In this document: positions 46,501 to 54,545 of the stretch, piece after piece
Numbering within the stretch: position 1 is the first letter of the stretch
Layout of the letters: each line of letters starts with the position of its first letter
NCBI GenBank assembly: GCA_038131955.1
Contig: JAYPQK010000001.1
Coordinates: 434,001-498,000 of the forward strand
Reading direction: 5' to 3'
Length of the DNA: 64,000 bases
From: SHAN690 sp038131955
GTDB taxonomy: Bacteria; Bacteroidota; Bacteroidia; Flavobacteriales_G; Salibacteraceae
Made by a program: the position numbers and the translations under genes
Notes under the pieces: generated by a model
Told to the model about the DNA's origin: nothing
What the model saw: only the letters and a program-made list of their open reading frames with translations
The model's database searches: none

Positions 46501-46568
46501 AATCCGACCTGCGCAAAGAGTGTGGTGGCGAAGAAGGCGGTTAGGGTAGTTAGTAGGAGACGGTTCAT
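43542..46568 (-). CDS. OmpA-family protein with PD40 propeller and four Cna/CarboxypepD-like repeats
   Basis: The 1008 residues comprise a signal peptide (1-19), a PD40-type propeller (about 25-290, ENSPVYDPVQERLYFSRALH and SNGLGGEGDCDIFYSYR), a linker domain, four beta-sandwich repeats of about 115 residues starting near 411, 528, 641 and 759 (core NLPKGGVELQLLDEFGKVIE), and a C-terminal OmpA domain (about 890-1008, FNFNSVRLSNNDRYRLN ... KLRAEMVKKYL). OmpA domains bind peptidoglycan, so the protein probably tethers an outer-membrane complex to the cell wall. It follows PorP/SprF by 9 bases and belongs to the adhesin module. Confidence 0.87.
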   Translation of the reverse strand: MNRLLLTTLTAFFATTLFAQVGFRFESVQPLPKIINGIYEENSPVYDPVQERLYFSRALHPDNKGGKTVGQDLWYSDRQGNAWSQPSNDLNKLNNYLNNAPIGLSEDGERMYMIGTYIKKVSLQSGFSVTQKEDGDWPRPVAMDITNLNIRGSFYGGYMAPTEDVMIISMESGNSKGEEDLYVSFKTPEGWSKPKWMGDSINTSGYEISPYLFYDKKTLMFASNGLGGEGDCDIFYSYRLDSSWTRWSKPVNAGKKINSSGFDAFPFAYGETLYFSSNRDDSLSNIYTAKNTLFYKEAGIVRIVFEAFDSRLPDAQIQVRDEEGELVGKHFANRNGIVEIDGLREKKEYTFKPEHSIVDYTKYKPMLLNSDGAYVEELSFSDDGSILFTPRLEEDLAAMPAIQQEPMKPGMQGIFEVDRTPISGIVLALVDENGEVQQYTSTQSGGKFKFAETPDDQKLKIQIVTELEYIIKNGTIYYTDDLGNRLFKSVVDENGQFAYQKLEAQEMARLKMLANDNSAMKASTSASKGVFSYENLPQEGVTLQLYDDAGNLVEEVVTNQSGEFQFTKLRADQNFSIRPADGGLAAGDLAFLDDNGNRMSLEGSGDDFRFEALRPEIIQGLQLLREDYDDDRLDQNFVFTIGLYKYKSLPKDGIRLNLLDENDNIVETVTTDASGHFVFSMLKPDQKYRVQVVGVSDEEMDETQLYFVDNLGNVSTAMIDPDKYYSFEQLSNDYFFNISQINTDEASMIVDESFKDVIGKFNYQNLPKGGVELQLLDEFGKVIETVLTDENGDFIFSRLAKESEYMVRWAENDAGLLDEAQFVFENEENEELVQAGQTKDGFKFVTLARDDGSIAGIRLTENPQMDISKFIPKELNSAAPKKEGEKPKEETFTSDIERGDLKLQTLYFNFNSVRLSNNDRYRLNHNVVPKIRQSAQPILIVGYSCDVGDTRTAAQVSKLRAEMVKKYLVNLGMEPEMIIIEGIGAPDEPLTYGQRLERRRVDIFHLAP

Positions 46569-46577
46569 TAAGGGGCG

Positions 46578-47573
46578 TTAAAAAATAGCTTTCTCTTTAT
46601 TGAACAGGTTCAAACCGATCATTACCTCGTGGCTGCCAATGTTATTGGTCTGTATCGATGAAAGGGTAAAGTCGAAGGCATAACCGAAGCGCAGCGTATT
46701 GGATAAGTGCAAACCTACCATGCCGACCAAGGTGTTTGTGTTTCGATAGGATAACGCACTCCAGAATCGATCTTGATAGTCGAGGCGGACGTTGAAGTCC
46801 ATCGATATCGGTGCTTGATCTACGTAGCGCAAAAGAAAGCTCGGGGTCAGGGTCATGTTTCTGTTGATGCGGTAGTTGTATCCCGCCATCAGATTGTGAT
46901 GAACCTTCAGCTCATCCAGGGTGATCTGGCTGGAGAATTTCAAGCGGTCTTGGATCAACTGATCCGTAGAGTACCCCACGAAGAACTTGGAGTGATACAA
47001 CCAGAAGGCCAGATTGATATCTCCATTCGCTCCATTTGGTCGATTGGCAACGTAGGCATCGTATCTAGGGTCGCCGCTGAACTCTGGAACGGCTTTGTTC
47101 TGGTCGAAATTCGACCCATTGTAAGCAAAACTTGGTGAGAAGGCTACACTGAGGTCCTTTCCAAGAGGAAGGAGGAAAGTATACGACAGGCTAGCTTCCG
47201 TTTGGCTATAAGCTCCGAAGTTGTCTTGCGCCACATACCCTCCAACGGCGTGGTAGGCTTTGCGCTGAATGGAAGTATAGGCCGTGGGCGAACTGATACG
47301 AACCGATGAGTTTTGTGGGTTGATCTCGATGCGTTTTCCAAGTGGATGCGTCACGCTCACGTAATAGGTGGTCGGGCTATTGGTGATGCCAACCCACTGA
47401 TTGCGATAGCTCATATTGACCTCGGTGTAATCGTGCAAACCGGCTGTGGCCGTGTTTAGGATGTAGAGGTTTTGCAAGTACTGGCTCAGCTGATAGACCT
47501 GCTGTCCCTTAGCCCCCAAGGATAGCACGCAGGTGAAAAGCACCAGGGTGATATGTTTGATCAGTTTTCTCAT
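46578..47573 (-). CDS. T9SS outer-membrane protein PorP/SprF family
   Basis: A 331-residue beta-barrel protein with signal peptide (ending GAKGQ) and the family start QVYQLSQYLQNLYILNTATAGLHDYTEV. SprF-type members act with a specific type B cargo protein and are needed for its secretion or surface attachment. The gene overlaps the stop of the giant adhesin gene by 4 bases (ATGA type), which supports a dedicated pair. The C-terminal strands (LRFGYAFDFTLSSIQ) fit an outer-membrane barrel. Confidence 0.9.
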   Translation of the reverse strand: MRKLIKHITLVLFTCVLSLGAKGQQVYQLSQYLQNLYILNTATAGLHDYTEVNMSYRNQWVGITNSPTTYYVSVTHPLGKRIEINPQNSSVRISSPTAYTSIQRKAYHAVGGYVAQDNFGAYSQTEASLSYTFLLPLGKDLSVAFSPSFAYNGSNFDQNKAVPEFSGDPRYDAYVANRPNGANGDINLAFWLYHSKFFVGYSTDQLIQDRLKFSSQITLDELKVHHNLMAGYNYRINRNMTLTPSFLLRYVDQAPISMDFNVRLDYQDRFWSALSYRNTNTLVGMVGLHLSNTLRFGYAFDFTLSSIQTNNIGSHEVMIGLNLFNKEKAIF

Positions 47574-50500
47574 CGGATGATCGTTACAGAACCGGTTTGT
47601 TGAGGCACTTCATCCACATTCAGGTCGATGACATAGAAATAACTTCCGCTTGGAAGGGGTTGGCCGTTGAAGGTTCCATCCCAAGATTCTCGGTACCCTT
47701 CTGACGTAAAGAGCTTTTGTCCCCATCTGTTGAAGACAGTGACAACGCATCCCGGATAATTCTCCAGTTCCTTCAAGTTCCAAACATCGTTGAAGTTGTC
47801 TCCATCAGGGGTAAAGGCGGTCGGAAGTACCGGTCCGATGTTGACGCCAACGAGTACGGTATCTCTCGTTATACAACCGAACTCCGTTTCTGCGGTGACG
47901 ATGTACTCAGTGGTTTCGCGCGCTGTCGCAACAACCGTGTCGCCGGTGTCAGAGAGAAGCAGAGTGGCTGGCGACCATGTGAAGCTCACTGGCAGGTCTG
48001 CTTCAGCTTTCAGACCGACATTGGAAGGGTTGAAAATGTATTCATCCTTACCCGCGTCCACAATCGCATATGGAACCACATCCACTTGCACGGTGTCATA
48101 AGTGATCGGACACACACCATTGACGATGCGCCATACGTAGCTGAATGATCCGAGCTCGAGTCCCGTGATGATCGAATTGAATGCGCCTGAGTCGGTGACG
48201 GAGGTTCCATTTGCGGTAGGCAACCAAGTACCGGTTCCAATGGTATCGACGATTGCGCCAAGTTGACCTTCCGTCGTGTCACACAGAACGATGTCAGGAC
48301 CGGCGTTTGCCGCCGTAGGGGTGAGGTACTCGATGATCTGCATCGTGTCGCGCTCGATCGGACATACACCGTTCTCTATTCTCCACTCCAAAATGGTAGT
48401 TCCTACTACGATACTATTGATAGTAGTCGTTGGATCCAAGGTGTCGACAAACGTTCCTTCCCCTTGAACGAGGGTCCAGAATCCTTGTCCCACGCCCGGT
48501 GTGTTTCCTTCCAAGACGGCGCTGTAGTCTTCGCACTTCTCTTGGTCAGGCCCCGCGTCAGCCACGGTTGGGAAGTCGTATCGGAACACTTCATACTCGC
48601 AGGTATCGGTGTTACCATAGCTGTCCGTCACCGCAAAGCGGTTGATAGTTGCTCCGACGGGATAGAATTCTCCACTCGCAATACCGGCTACTTGCACAAC
48701 CTCAAATCCAGAACAGTTATCCTCGTAATCGGGATAGCTGAAGATGTAGGTGGTGTCGCAGATCAGTGTGTCCGTCTGACAGAAGAGTACCGGCGACGCG
48801 GTGTCTTGCACTTCGATGATGAAGGAGCAGGTGTCGGTCAGACCGGAAGGATCATAGGCGACGTAGGTGAGCTGTGTGAATCCAACCTCGAAGTAGCTAC
48901 TGCTATCGAGTCCTGTAGTGTCGATCTGTACGATAGAATCAATACTGCAGTTGTCCCACGCCATTGGCCAATCAAATCCAACGATGGCTCCACAGTCCCC
49001 GCTGTCATTGGACACGATAATAGAATCGTTGCAATAGATCTCAGGATGGATGGTGTCTAGCAGTGCAATGCCGATTTGGAATGAATCGATATTTCCATAG
49101 ACATCTACGGCGTAGAACCAAATGCTGTCCGTAGTATCAACGGTACTACACGTAAAGAGTGTGTCTGAAACGAACATCGTGTCTACACCACAAGCATCTT
49201 GCGTGCTGTCATTCAATACGGCCCAATCCAATATGAATTGACCATTGCTATCCACGTAGAACGTGTCAGAATGGGCGAAAATGGCTGGAGCGATGGTGTC
49301 AAGGATGATAAAAACGCTCGTATCGGTGATCGTGTTTCCGTTTACATCGTCTGCCGTGAAGCTCACCCCTAGTGTGTCACCGTGATTGATGCAATTGAAA
49401 ATCGATGTGTCGATAGAGATGGAAGCGATTCCACAGCTGTCCCATGTTCCGAGGTCAATAGAGTCAGCAGTAACCGATGCGTTTCCTGACGAGTCTAGAT
49501 AGACGTAGAAGGTATCCATAATGATGATCTCAGGCGCGATCGTATCCAAGACCTCGATAGTGAACTGGGTTGAATCCACATTACCGTTGACGTCTTCCGC
49601 GTAGAACCATCGGGTATTGATGCCCATGTCCGCACAGGAGTAAGTGTCTTGTTCAAGCCAGATCTGGAAGACACCGCAAGCGTCCCAAGTGGCTGAATCT
49701 ACAGCGGCAGGGTCCACGGTGATCTGCCCCGTACTGTCAAGTGCAACTACAATGTTTTGAACCAGTGGCTGTGGCGCGATGGTGTCGATGACGGTAACAA
49801 CGGCTGATGTACTGTCTTGATTATCGCTGATATCCCGAGCATAGAGGAATACTGTATTGATAGAATCTACATTCAGGCAACTGAAGTTGTATTCCGAGAG
49901 CCACATTGCACTGATTCCACAGTTGTCATACGTGGCGCTATCGATATCATTCTCAGTGATGGATGCCGCTCCGAATGAGTCGAGTGCCACCGTGAAGTCG
50001 TTAGCGAACATGAACGGCGCGAGCGTGTCAAACACAGTGATCGTTGCCGTTGCTGAATCCGTGTTACCGCTCTGGTCAGCTACGTAGAGGGTGACGGTCT
50101 GCGGCGCGGCTGTATCAGGGCAAGTGAATGTATACTGATTCAAGTAGATCGTATCTACTGTACAGTTGTCAAACGAACCATTATCAACTGAATCTGCTGT
50201 GATCGTGACCTGACCCGAACCATCCAAGTAGAGGGTTAGGTTGTTGGTGAATACCGTTGGCAGGATCACGTCTTCGACCGTGATGATGACCTCGGTAGAA
50301 TCCACATTTCCATGAATGTCTCTGGCAAAGAAGAGAATCGTATCAAAGCCGAGTTCGGAACAATCAAAAGTGGTCTCATCGATCCAAATGCTATCTACAC
50401 CACAACTATCCCAGGTCCCTGTATCGATCATGGTGTAGTCGATCGTGTCCGCACCGTTTACATCCAATTGAATTGTAATGGGTTGAGTAAGCAGAGTAGG

Positions 50501-53500
50501 CGGAAGCGAGTCGATGATCGTGACATTGAATGAGTCTGACGACATGTTGCCGTTGACATCAATGACGGTCAGCTCTACTCCGATCACTGAACCTACATCC
50601 CCGCAATCAAAAGTGTTAGGAAGCACATAGGAGGTGTCGATACCACATGCCTCATATGTTCCAGTATCGATCATCGATGGCAGTAGGATCAACTGTCCAC
50701 TGTTCGCTAAGGTCATGGTTGTATCTCGACCTCTGATATCGGGTGCAATCGTATCTTCTACCGTCACAACGGCGGTGTTAGAGAAAGAGTTTCCATAAAT
50801 GTCAGTCACAGTCAAGGTCACTGTTACGGGGCCAACGTCCCCACAGACAAAAATGCTGTCATCGAGGGCGTAGGAATCAATTCCACAATTGTCCACTGAG
50901 CCATTGTCGATCATGGAAGACGTGATCGTATCTGCGCCTGAACTATCCAGGTAGACCGTGATGTTCTGGGTGAGAACGGCGGGTCCAAGGATGTCTAGAA
51001 TGTATAGGTCGACCAGTTGGCTGTCTGCATTTCCATTCACATCTTCAACATAGAACAGAGTAGTGATCGTATCACCGTGTCCGGAGCAATCGAAGAAGGT
51101 AGTGTCGATGGTCATCACTGCTATACCGCATGCGTCGAATGTTGCCGTGTCAACATGGCTTGCGGTAATGGTAAGGGAACCGGTTGAGTCAAGGTAAACC
51201 GGAGAGTTCTGTATGGCAATAGTTGGCGCCAAGGTGTCGAACACCTGAACGTACGCATGAGCGGTGTCGAAGTTTCCTGAACTATCGGTTACCGTAAGAA
51301 CGATCTGGAAAGGTGCCCCTACGTCGCTACAGTCATATAGGCTGTCATTCAATACCCAAGATTCGATGGCGCAGTTGTCCGTCGAGCCGTTGTTCACATC
51401 CCCAGTGGCGGATAGGCTCGCATTACCCAGTACGTCCAAGTAAAGAACATGGCTGGTCACGGCATTCGCAACCGGTGAAATCGTATCGAGAACCGTAACA
51501 ATGGCAGTATTGGATGAAGTATTTCCAAACACATCCACCGCGGTCAGGGTAACTGTGATCGGAGTATTCCAGCTAGCACAACTGAAGTCGGTAGAATCGA
51601 GGTACATGGTGTCAATGCCACAAGCGTCGGTTGTGCCATTGTCGATATCGATCGCGGTGATACTGGACGCCCCAGAAGCATCAAGGTATACGGTCGTGTT
51701 TTGTGTCATGACGTTGGGTGGTGTTGTGTCCAAGACGGTCACCCAAGTGGTCGCTGTGTTGGAATTGCCTGATGGATCCACACCGGTCAGCGTAGCAAGG
51801 AAGGTGCTCGAATGATTATTACAATCAAAATTGAACGTATCGAGAGAATAGGTGATCCCGCAAGCGTCATATGAAGCGGAGTCGACCTCGGCGGTACTCA
51901 AGGTGTATTGACCATTGACGTCCAAATACACAGTCAATGAATCGAAGCTATACATTTCAGGAGCCGTTTGATCCAATACCGTCACGTAAGCGTGTGCTGT
52001 ATCTAAATTGCCGTTAACGTCGGTGACGGTTTGCACGATCTGCACCGGGCTACTCACATCCGCACAATCGAACGATGTGATATCGAGGGCAATGGACTGA
52101 ATGGCGCAGTTATCCGTTGAGCCATTTTCCGCTGAATCGTTGGTGATGGTTGCGTTGCCGAAGGTGTCAAGTACCACGGTAATGTTCTGGGTAACCACGT
52201 TTGGAAGAACCGTATCGAGTACGGTAACTACGGCCGTTGCGCTGTCGGTATTGCCGTTCAGATCTGTCGCTGTGAGCGTCACAGTAACTGATGTCCCAAC
52301 ATCTGAGCAATCAAAAGTGGAGATGTCGATGACCAAGGGCTGAAGTCCACAGGCATCGGATGTGCCGTTGTCAATGTCACCTGGAAGAATGGAGGCGTTT
52401 CCTGAGGCGTCGAGCCAAATGTTCATGTTCTGCGTTACCACATCCGGCAATACCGTGTCGAGGATCGTGACAAAGGTGGAGTCCGTTCGGCTATTACCCG
52501 ATGGGTCCGTTGCCGTTGCGTAGACAAAAAAGGAAGTACCATGGCCGGAGCAGTCAAACGCGGATGTGTCAAGAGTTACAGACCAGCCGCATGCATCGAA
52601 AGTGGAAATCAGCACGTCACTTGTGTCAAGCGTGTAGGTTCCAGTTATGGCATCCAAGTATACTGTCAGTGAGTCCAAGGTCAGGATGTGTGGAGCCGTT
52701 GTATCTACTACGCTTGTCCAAACATGTGCCGTATCAAAATTTCCCGATGAATCGGTTACGGTTTGCACTAGGAAGAAGATTCCTATGTCGCTACAATCAA
52801 ATGTGGTATTGTCTAGCGCAATACTTGCGATGCCGCAAGCGTCTGTTGATCCTGCGTCGGCTGAATCATTTGAAATAGTGGCGGCCCCGCTCGCAGAGTC
52901 AAGAACAATAGTAAGGGGTGAAATGGCTATTGAAGGCTTGATAGTGTCAGAATAGATACTGAACGTGTCGATTTGGGCGCACCCAAACGTGTCAGTAGAA
53001 GTAACAAAATAGGCGCCAGGGCTAAGAGATGAAATGGCAGGAGTAGTGGCGCCTGTTGACCAAAGGAAGGTATTCCCCGAAGTAGCATTGTCAGGAGTGA
53101 CAACGATGCTGCCGTCTAGGCTGCCCGCACATGATTCATGATCGATGGTAGATGAGAAGCTTTCACGTACGATGATGGCGCCAAACCCATTCGTTCCGCC
53201 TGGGATGTAATTGAGGGGGGCTCCACAGCTATAAAGCCATGACGCGCCGAGCGTGAAATAGTAAAGCCCAGGTGTGGAAGGAGCTGTAAATGAAGTAGAA
53301 AAGCTGCTTGAACAATTGCAATACCCACTGTAACTTTGAACACAGGTGCCCCATTCCCCAGCAATTCCTACGTAGGTTTGAGTGATACAACCTGGGCATG
53401 CAGTTCCTCCTGTTGCAATAGAATAATTGAAGCTGAGGGTTACTGTTTGACCAGGACTGACATAGGCTGTATTATTTCCCGTGCCAGCAATATTAACAGA

Positions 53501-54382
53501 GCTAATCGTATGAAGTCGACTCAAAGGATTACTAGAGAAGGTTGTTGGGATCGTTGGGAAAATACATTGGGCGAAGGAGATGTCAACAGATCCATTTCCT
53601 GATTGAAAGCCTTGAGTGTGGGTAATGTTGGTGCTTCCGGTGACGGTGTAGCTGCTTCCGCCGCCACCGCCGCCCCATGAGCCGCCGCCACCGCCATAAT
53701 AGCCGCCTCCTGCGCCACCGCCACTAGTTCCGAGAGCTCCAGCTCCTCCAGAACCTAGGCCACCGGCGCCACCAACATTGTACCCAGGCCATTGTCCTCC
53801 TGCACCACCGGCAGTTGGTGTTCCTCCTTCCCCTCTAGAGACGTGGTTGGGGTTGTTGTTGGATTCTCCGTTTGCACCAGTGAGCCCTCCACCATTTCCT
53901 CCGTCATCTCCTGTTCCATAATTTGCTGCAGCGCCTCCCGCTCCGCCAGCCACGAGTATTCTATTAGCTAATGCCGTGCTGCCTGCGCGAATGTCTGTTG
54001 CTCCACCACCACCACCACCTGAGTAGGATGAGAAAAACGCTCCATTGCCCCCTCCATTAAAACCGCCTGCACCCCCGGCGCCTAAGGCACCCGTATTGCC
54101 GGTGCCACCAACATATATATACAGGGTTTGACCGGGAGTGACCGGTATGTCAGCTTGAACGCGGCCACCTAGACCGCCAATGTGTGCTGTTGTTGATCCT
54201 GCATAATAGGAGTTGCCACCTGCAGCTCCTCGCGCATCTACAGTAATGGACGTTATCCCACTAGGTACGACAAAGGTCTGAACCCCCCCAGTGTAGTTAT
54301 AGGTCTGTGTGATTTGACCCAAAGAAACACTAGCGATCAACAGGAGAATAAAGGGTAGGGAGTGGCGTATAATTCTTTCCAC
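47570..54382 (-). CDS. Giant T9SS type B cargo protein: glycine-rich domain, 16 tandem repeats, CHU_C sorting domain
   Basis: The 2270 residues comprise a signal peptide (1-22), a glycine-rich domain (about 25-270, runs of G at 122-127 and 231-242, VPSGITSITVDARGAAGG at 39-56), a Cys-rich segment (272-400), an SprB-like repeat (415-475), 16 tandem repeats of about 81 residues (about 478-1775), two HYR-like modules, three PKD-like domains and a type B (gliding-associated, CHU_C) sorting domain in the last 90 residues (FTPDGDNFNDVW, VFNRWGQKLF, SGSYFYVIDL). The protein is exported by T9SS and likely acts as an adhesin or matrix protein. PorP/SprF and OmpA-family genes follow directly. Confidence 0.9.
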   Translation of the reverse strand: MERIIRHSLPFILLLIASVSLGQITQTYNYTGGVQTFVVPSGITSITVDARGAAGGNSYYAGSTTAHIGGLGGRVQADIPVTPGQTLYIYVGGTGNTGALGAGGAGGFNGGGNGAFFSSYSGGGGGGATDIRAGSTALANRILVAGGAGGAAANYGTGDDGGNGGGLTGANGESNNNPNHVSRGEGGTPTAGGAGGQWPGYNVGGAGGLGSGGAGALGTSGGGAGGGYYGGGGGSWGGGGGGSSYTVTGSTNITHTQGFQSGNGSVDISFAQCIFPTIPTTFSSNPLSRLHTISSVNIAGTGNNTAYVSPGQTVTLSFNYSIATGGTACPGCITQTYVGIAGEWGTCVQSYSGYCNCSSSFSTSFTAPSTPGLYYFTLGASWLYSCGAPLNYIPGGTNGFGAIIVRESFSSTIDHESCAGSLDGSIVVTPDNATSGNTFLWSTGATTPAISSLSPGAYFVTSTDTFGCAQIDTFSIYSDTIKPSIAISPLTIVLDSASGAATISNDSADAGSTDACGIASIALDNTTFDCSDIGIFFLVQTVTDSSGNFDTAHVWTSVVDTTAPHILTLDSLTVYLDAITGTYTLDTSDVLISTFDACGWSVTLDTSAFDCSGHGTSFFVYATATDPSGNSRTDSTFVTILDTVLPDVVTQNMNIWLDASGNASILPGDIDNGTSDACGLQPLVIDISTFDCSDVGTSVTVTLTATDLNGNTDSATAVVTVLDTVLPNVVTQNITVVLDTFGNATITNDSAENGSTDNCAIQSIALDITSFDCADVSSPVQIVQTVTDVNGNLDTAHAYVTVLDQTAPEMYSFDSLTVYLDVNGQYTLSTAEVDSASYDACGITYSLDTFNFDCNNHSSTFLATLTGVDPSGNSNTATTWVTVLDTTPPNVMTQNTTVYLDASGASSITAIDIDNGTTDACGIDTMYLDSTDFSCASWNTPITVTLTAVDVFGNTSSNTAIVTVLDTISPVANAVTSHVLYLDVLGNASLSATGDVNNGSTDNCAIESWVLNDSLYDCSDVGAPFQIVLTVTDSSGNFDTAHAYVQVFDTLAPTIAIQNSPVYLDSTGSLTITASHVDTATFDACGIAVMTIDTTFFDCSGHGDTITTLFYVEDVNGNADSQLVDLYILDILGPAVLTQNITVYLDSSGADTITSSMIDNGSVDNCGIDSYALDDSIFVCGDVGPVTVTLTVTDIYGNSFSNTAVVTVEDTIAPDIRGRDTTMTLANSGQLILLPSMIDTGTYEACGIDTSYVLPNTFDCGDVGSVIGVELTVIDVNGNMSSDSFNVTIIDSLPPTLLTQPITIQLDVNGADTIDYTMIDTGTWDSCGVDSIWIDETTFDCSELGFDTILFFARDIHGNVDSTEVIITVEDVILPTVFTNNLTLYLDGSGQVTITADSVDNGSFDNCTVDTIYLNQYTFTCPDTAAPQTVTLYVADQSGNTDSATATITVFDTLAPFMFANDFTVALDSFGAASITENDIDSATYDNCGISAMWLSEYNFSCLNVDSINTVFLYARDISDNQDSTSAVVTVIDTIAPQPLVQNIVVALDSTGQITVDPAAVDSATWDACGVFQIWLEQDTYSCADMGINTRWFYAEDVNGNVDSTQFTIEVLDTIAPEIIIMDTFYVYLDSSGNASVTADSIDLGTWDSCGIASISIDTSIFNCINHGDTLGVSFTADDVNGNTITDTSVFIILDTIAPAIFAHSDTFYVDSNGQFILDWAVLNDSTQDACGVDTMFVSDTLFTCSTVDTTDSIWFYAVDVYGNIDSFQIGIALLDTIHPEIYCNDSIIVSNDSGDCGAIVGFDWPMAWDNCSIDSIVQIDTTGLDSSSYFEVGFTQLTYVAYDPSGLTDTCSFIIEVQDTASPVLFCQTDTLICDTTYIFSYPDYEDNCSGFEVVQVAGIASGEFYPVGATINRFAVTDSYGNTDTCEYEVFRYDFPTVADAGPDQEKCEDYSAVLEGNTPGVGQGFWTLVQGEGTFVDTLDPTTTINSIVVGTTILEWRIENGVCPIERDTMQIIEYLTPTAANAGPDIVLCDTTEGQLGAIVDTIGTGTWLPTANGTSVTDSGAFNSIITGLELGSFSYVWRIVNGVCPITYDTVQVDVVPYAIVDAGKDEYIFNPSNVGLKAEADLPVSFTWSPATLLLSDTGDTVVATARETTEYIVTAETEFGCITRDTVLVGVNIGPVLPTAFTPDGDNFNDVWNLKELENYPGCVVTVFNRWGQKLFTSEGYRESWDGTFNGQPLPSGSYFYVIDLNVDEVPQQTGSVTIIR
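49040..52950 (-). repeat. Sixteen coding repeats of about 243 bp in the adhesin gene
   Basis: Each unit encodes a beta-sandwich of about 81 residues with the frame TQNITVYLD-SG-ITxxxIDNGSxDxCGI, then a second Cys in TFDCxDVG, then VTDxNGNxDSA and a closing VTVLDTxxP. Each unit holds two Cys at fixed spacing, suggesting one disulfide per unit. Copies are diverged at DNA level. Two further modules at about 48560-49040 follow the HYR pattern instead. Confidence 0.85.
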
Positions 54383-54493
54383 AGGCGTTCGGTCACAGCT
54401 TAGGTATGATGAAAGTACGGTGTTTTTATCTAATTGGTTGGTGTTCAGGCTAAATTTAACCTTTGCATGACCTTGTTCGTCGAAGGATGAATC

Positions 54494-54530
54494 ATAAAAA
54501 AAGCCTGGCCGATCGGTCAGGCTTTTGTTT
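54494..54530. terminator. Terminator downstream of nrdA
   Basis: A 10-bp stem (AAGCCTGGCC at 54501-54510 with GGTCAGGCTT at 54515-54524) with a GATC loop has a T7 run on the minus strand, 20 bases after the nrdA stop. A T-rich run also follows on the plus strand. Confidence 0.85.
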
Positions 54531-54545
54531 TTGCTAGTGGAAAGA

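Noticed and set aside
48263..49060. Long open frame on the plus strand opposite the adhesin gene
   Set aside because: It is a shadow of the repeat-coding strand: no family features, no ribosome binding site, low-complexity translation.
49040..52950. Regularly spaced repeats that could suggest a CRISPR array or satellite
   Set aside because: The period is about 243 bases, the copies are diverged and all lie in one open frame encoding a protein repeat.
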